DNA of 8,741 bases. Origin: RECO01 sp050485385. Its GTDB lineage: Bacteria; Pseudomonadota; Alphaproteobacteria; Geminicoccales; Geminicoccaceae. Where the stretch lies: NCBI GenBank assembly GCA_050485385.1, contig JBJHBG010000153.1, forward strand, positions 1 through 8,741, in the 5' to 3' direction. This document shows, piece after piece, positions 6,330-8,741 of this stretch (positions within the stretch are counted from its first letter, which is position 1; each line of letters opens with the position of its first letter). A program made the position numbers and the translations under genes. The notes beneath the pieces are model-generated. The model had not been told where the DNA came from and ran no database searches. It worked only from the letters and a program-made list of their open reading frames with translations.

Positions 6330-7102
6330 AGGTAGGGCTTGGCCCAGCCGAGACCGTCGGTCGTCTTGCCCTTGGGCCGGTACTCGCAGCCGATCCAGCC
6401 TGCGTAGCCGAGCCGGTCGAGGAGCGCGAAGAGGTGGCCGTAGGCGACCTCGCCGGCGTCCGGCTCGTTGCGGTCGGGGACGCTGGCCACCTGGATGTGG
6501 CCGACGCGGTCGATCAGCGCCTCGGTCCGCTTGGACAGGTCGCCCTCGCTGATCTGGCAGTGGTAGAGGTCGAACTGCAGCGAGGCGTTGGCCTTGGCCA
6601 CCGCGTCGAGGTGCGCGATCGCCTGGGTCGTCGTGCGGAGGTAGTAGCCCGGCATGTCGCGGGCGTTGATCGGCTCGATGCACAACGAGCGGCCCGCCGC
6701 CGCCACGGCATCCGCCGCGAAGGCGAGATTGCGGCGATAGGTCGCTTCGAGCGTCGCCGGGTCCGCGCCCTCGGGCGCGAGCCCCGCCATCATGTGCAAG
6801 AGCGGGCAGTCGAGCGCTTCGGCGTAGATCAGGGCCTTCTCGACCGCCGCCTCGAACTCCGCCTCGCGGCCGGGGTGGCAGGCCATGCCGCGCTCGCCCG
6901 CGTCCCAGTCGCCGGGCGGCAGGTTGAAGAGCACCTGCTGGAGCCCCGATGCCTGCTGGCGCTTGGCCACCTCGTCGACGCCGTGGGCGTAGGGAAAGAG
7001 CATCTCGGCTGCCCGGAAACCGGCGTCGGCCGCCGCCTGGTAGCGGTCGAGCGGGGCGTGCTCGTTGAACATCATGGTGAGATTGGCGGCGAAGCGCGGC
7101 AT
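6326..7102 (-). CDS. hyi: Hydroxypyruvate isomerase-like protein (TIM-barrel Hyi/OtnI family)
   Basis: At 258 residues it has the same length as E. coli Hyi, and it follows the family almost end to end: MPRFAANLTMMF start, LPPGDWDAGERGMACHPGRE (61-80), EPINARDMPGYYL (143-155), FDLYHCQISEGDL (177-189), GHIQVASVPDRNEPDAGE (201-218) and GCEYRP (238-243). Metal/catalytic positions E143, D178, H181, Q204 and E240 are all present, so an active xylose-isomerase-like TIM barrel is expected. Known reactions in the family are hydroxypyruvate to tartronate semialdehyde (glyoxylate/allantoin route) and isomerisation of 2-oxo-tetronates (OtnI) in four-carbon sugar-acid catabolism. Neither glyoxylate carboligase, tartronate semialdehyde reductase nor an OtnK-type kinase is in view, so the substrate is open. 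ATG 7102 has GGGAGG seven bases upstream. It is probably the first gene of a Hyi-SDR-MFS operon. Confidence 0.92.
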   Translation of the reverse strand: MPRFAANLTMMFNEHAPLDRYQAAADAGFRAAEMLFPYAHGVDEVAKRQQASGLQQVLFNLPPGDWDAGERGMACHPGREAEFEAAVEKALIYAEALDCPLLHMMAGLAPEGADPATLEATYRRNLAFAADAVAAAGRSLCIEPINARDMPGYYLRTTTQAIAHLDAVAKANASLQFDLYHCQISEGDLSKRTEALIDRVGHIQVASVPDRNEPDAGEVAYGHLFALLDRLGYAGWIGCEYRPKGKTTDGLGWAKPYL

Positions 7103-7128
7103 GCATGGTCCTCCCGTGTGCGCGCCGA

Positions 7129-7157
7129 AAGAGACACGAGGTCCGGGCGGAGTTCAA
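7129..7157 (-). promoter_or_regulatory. Possible sigma-70-like promoter for the hyi operon
   Basis: On the minus strand TTGAAC (7157-7152) is followed, after exactly 17 bases, by TCTCTT (7134-7129). The -35 matches the TTGA half well; the -10 is poor (3 of 6). The site lies about 27 bases before the hyi start in the 139-base region shared with the divergent GST gene. It is a weak candidate by eye. Confidence 0.22.
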
Positions 7158-7241
7158 GGTGCGGACGAACGCACGGCCCCTGGCCCCGAGCGGCGGCGCG
7201 GTCCAGGATAGGGCGGCATGTCGAGAGGGGGATGACTGCCG

Positions 7242-7931
7242 ATGCTCGAGCTCTACGATCTGGTCGGCCAGGACGACCGCCGCTTCAGCCCGGCCTGCTG
7301 GCGCGCGAAGCTGGCGCTGGCGCACAAGGGGCTCGACTTCGAGACGGTGCCGACGCCCTTCACCCGCATCGCCGAGGTCGGCAGCGGTGTGTCGAAGACG
7401 GTGCCGGTCCTCGCCCACGACGGCCATCACGTCGCCGACAGTTGGGCGATCGCGGACTATCTGGAGGCGACCTTTGCCGACCGGCCGACCCTGTTCGGCG
7501 GAGCGGGTGGGCGGGCGCTCGCCGAGTTCGTCGACGCCTGGGTGCTGGCGACGCTGCACCAGCAGATGGTGACGATGGTGGTCAAGGACATCCACGATCA
7601 CCTGCTGCCCGAGGATCGCGCCTATTTCCAGAGCAGCCGCGAACAGCGCTTCGACCGGCGGCTGGAGGACGTGCAGGCGGGGCGGGAGGCGCGGCTCGAG
7701 CCCCTGCGGGCGAGCCTCCTGCCGCTCCGGGTGACCTTGAAGCGGCAGCCCTATCTCGGCGGCGAGCGGCCGCTCTACGCCGACTACATGGTGCTCGGGG
7801 CCTTCCAATGGGCGCGCACGGTGAGTTCGTTCAAGATGCTCGCGGACGACGATCCGGTGCGCGACTACCTGGAGCGGCTGATGGACCTCCACGACGGTCT
7901 CGGCCGCCGGGGGACGGCCTACCCGCTCTGA
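7242..7931 (+). CDS. Glutathione S-transferase family protein (LigE-like N-domain)
   Basis: This is a 229-residue cytosolic protein with the two-domain GST layout. The thioredoxin-like N-domain (1-80) has FSPACWRAKLALAHKGLDFE (15-34), with S16/C19 in the catalytic position, cis-proline P55 in KTVPVL, and the D66-S67 pair that binds the glutathione gamma-glutamyl group. The all-helical C-domain runs from about residue 90 to the end. The SP-x-x-WRAKLALAHKG pattern is shared with the LigE beta-etherase-like branch of bacterial GSTs, which cleave or conjugate aromatic ethers and related electrophiles; that level of specificity is only suggestive. ATG 7242 lies about 11 bases after AGGGGG, rather far; an out-of-frame ATG at 7232 is rejected because its frame gives no GST similarity. 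The gene is divergent from hyi and convergent with katG. Confidence 0.9.
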   Translation: MLELYDLVGQDDRRFSPACWRAKLALAHKGLDFETVPTPFTRIAEVGSGVSKTVPVLAHDGHHVADSWAIADYLEATFADRPTLFGGAGGRALAEFVDAWVLATLHQQMVTMVVKDIHDHLLPEDRAYFQSSREQRFDRRLEDVQAGREARLEPLRASLLPLRVTLKRQPYLGGERPLYADYMVLGAFQWARTVSSFKMLADDDPVRDYLERLMDLHDGLGRRGTAYPL

Positions 7932-7935
7932 CGGA

Positions 7936-7972
7936 GGGACGGCGCATCCCCGGACGGGGATGCGCCGGTCCC
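7936..7972. terminator. Strong hairpin between the convergent GST and katG genes
   Basis: GGCGCATCCCC (7941-7951) and GGGGATGCGCC (7956-7966) form a perfect 11-base-pair stem with the four-base loop GGAC. GGGAC (7936-7940) pairs with GTCCC (7968-7972) beyond a single bulged G, extending it to 16 pairs. It starts five bases after the GST stop and ends one base before the katG stop codon, so it fits a bidirectional terminator for both. There is no downstream T-run on either strand, so the intrinsic activity may depend on stem strength alone. Confidence 0.75.
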
Positions 7973-7973
7973 G

Positions 7974-8741
<768 letters not shown>

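Noticed and set aside
4481..6335. Overlapping plus-strand frames antisense to the MFS and SDR genes (4481-5608 and 4875-6335)
   Set aside because: The minus-strand genes have clear family motifs; the plus-strand translations are charged, repetitive and motif-free.
7141..7166. Short inverted repeat GTCCG...CGGAC between hyi and the GST gene
   Set aside because: The five-base arms separated by 16 bases are expected by chance in such GC-rich sequence.

Overview
The window is GC-rich, gene-dense bacterial chromosome, most consistent with an alphaproteobacterium (perhaps Rhodospirillales-like). The clues are very high GC with strong third-position GC bias, GTG starts, ATGA/GTGA-type overlaps, and the mix of protein families. 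This taxonomic call is inference. I see no rRNA, tRNA, insertion sequence, phage gene, CRISPR array or long repeat. No stretch over 300 bases lacks a gene.

Layout. (1) Positions 3-649, plus strand: the 3' end of a TrmO-like tRNA methyltransferase gene, overlapping by 4 bases a small four-helix membrane protein of the DUF6653 type. (2) Positions 635-2943, minus strand: an exported protein joining a short c-type cytochrome domain to a seven-bladed Vgb-like (streptogramin-lyase-like) propeller. Upstream of it lies an AdhP-like zinc alcohol dehydrogenase. (3) Positions 3083-4174, plus strand: a GldA-type glycerol dehydrogenase, divergent from the zinc dehydrogenase across a 139-base intergenic region. 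(4) Positions 4235-7102, minus strand: a likely operon transcribed in the order hydroxypyruvate isomerase-like (Hyi), short-chain dehydrogenase (SDR), MFS transporter. Hyi and SDR overlap by 4 bases (GTGA). (5) Positions 7242-7931, plus strand: a glutathione S-transferase, divergent from Hyi. (6) From 7974 to the right edge, minus strand: the C-terminal third of catalase-peroxidase KatG, convergent with the GST and separated from it by a strong hairpin terminator.

How the genes may work together. The Hyi-SDR-MFS unit looks like a small sugar-acid or hydroxy-acid catabolic unit: uptake or export, aldose-ketose isomerisation of a small hydroxy-oxo acid, and NAD-linked oxidation or reduction. 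The zinc ADH and GldA are two NAD(P)-dependent alcohol/polyol dehydrogenases from unrelated families that face each other and may share control. GST and KatG are detoxification and peroxide-defence genes. Most of this is ordinary accessory metabolism. The least conventional gene is the cytochrome c-Vgb propeller fusion, whose substrate is unknown and is unlikely to be an antibiotic. I found no convincing evidence of a wholly new system.
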